Positions 33,409 through 33,435 of a stretch of 33,435 nt of DNA are shown here, piece by piece. The DNA is from an uncultured Holdemanella sp. (GTDB lineage: Bacteria; Bacillota_I; Bacilli_A; Erysipelotrichales; Erysipelotrichaceae), in assembly GCA_900754615.1 (NCBI GenBank), contig CAAEDN010000003.1, forward strand, positions 1-33,435. Direction: 5' to 3'. Under the pieces are notes generated by a model that worked only from the letters and a program-made list of their open reading frames with translations, had not been told where the DNA came from and searched no databases. How positions within the stretch are numbered: the first letter of the stretch is position 1; each line of letters opens with the position of its first letter. The translations under genes were made by a program, and so were the position numbers.

Positions 33409-33435
33409 TTCGATTAGCTTTAATATAAATAAAAA
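33354..33435 (-). repeat. 82-bp inverted repeat, right copy
   Basis: The reverse complement matches 81-162 at 80 of 82 positions. The repeat reaches the last base of the window, so it may continue beyond it. Confidence 0.9.

Noticed and set aside
1..33435. tRNA, rRNA, CRISPR array, insertion sequence or prophage
   Set aside because: No cloverleaf, regularly spaced repeats, transposase or structural phage gene was found on either strand.

Overview
The window looks like a chromosomal segment of a low-GC, anaerobic Firmicute, most probably of the Erysipelotrichia type. The grounds are AT-rich DNA with strong AGGAGG ribosome sites, HrcA/CIRCE and CcpA-type control sites, the Bacillota ribosomal/replication cluster rpsF-ssb-rpsR-yybS-gdpP-rplI-dnaB, upp joined to the ATP synthase operon, and a radical-type acyl-CoA dehydratase activase. 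No phage, insertion sequence, CRISPR array, rRNA or tRNA is visible. The family-level assignment is an inference from gene content.

Layout, left to right. (1) 1-171: a hairpin and a terminator that belongs to an 82-bp repeat found again, inverted, at the far right end. (2) 172-5381, minus strand: a branched-chain amino acid ABC transporter operon livK-livH-livM-livG-livF ending in an AcuB-like CBS-ACT sensor gene. Its promoter is overlapped by a cre-like palindrome, and an internal terminator lies after livK. (3) 5563-7453, minus: groES-groEL behind two tandem CIRCE elements. (4) 7566-14941, minus: upp-atpZ-atpI-atpB-atpE-atpF-atpH-atpA-atpG-atpD-atpC, a complete F1Fo ATP synthase whose c subunit carries a Na+-type ion-binding signature. 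atpZ is a 55-codon gene. (5) 15075-21547, minus: rpsF-ssb-rpsR, a terminator/promoter junction, then yybS-gdpP-rplI-dnaB-yycJ. (6) 21655-27052, minus: a three-gene operon with a tandem activase/double-cubane-type reductase (972 aa), its separately encoded C-terminal part (418 aa), and a membrane protein fused to a variant Nudix domain. (7) 27264-28499, plus: a UMF1/Atg22-like MFS transporter. (8) 28537-29493, minus: an XRE regulator with six membrane helices. (9) 29619-32693, minus: a GGDEF/hybrid histidine kinase whose receiver domain is cut by an in-frame TGA. (10) 32769-33343: a small membrane protein (minus) and a Lar-like zinc-ribbon protein (plus), divergently transcribed.

Functionally, the region joins energy conservation (ATP synthase, amino acid uptake, a low-potential ATP-driven reductase) with core replication/translation genes and two signalling systems (c-di-AMP hydrolysis by GdpP and a GGDEF-kinase hybrid). 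The most unusual points are the activase/dehydratase/Nudix operon, the predicted leaderless yybS transcript, the Na+-type c ring, the nonsense-interrupted hybrid kinase and the matching inverted repeats at both ends of the window.
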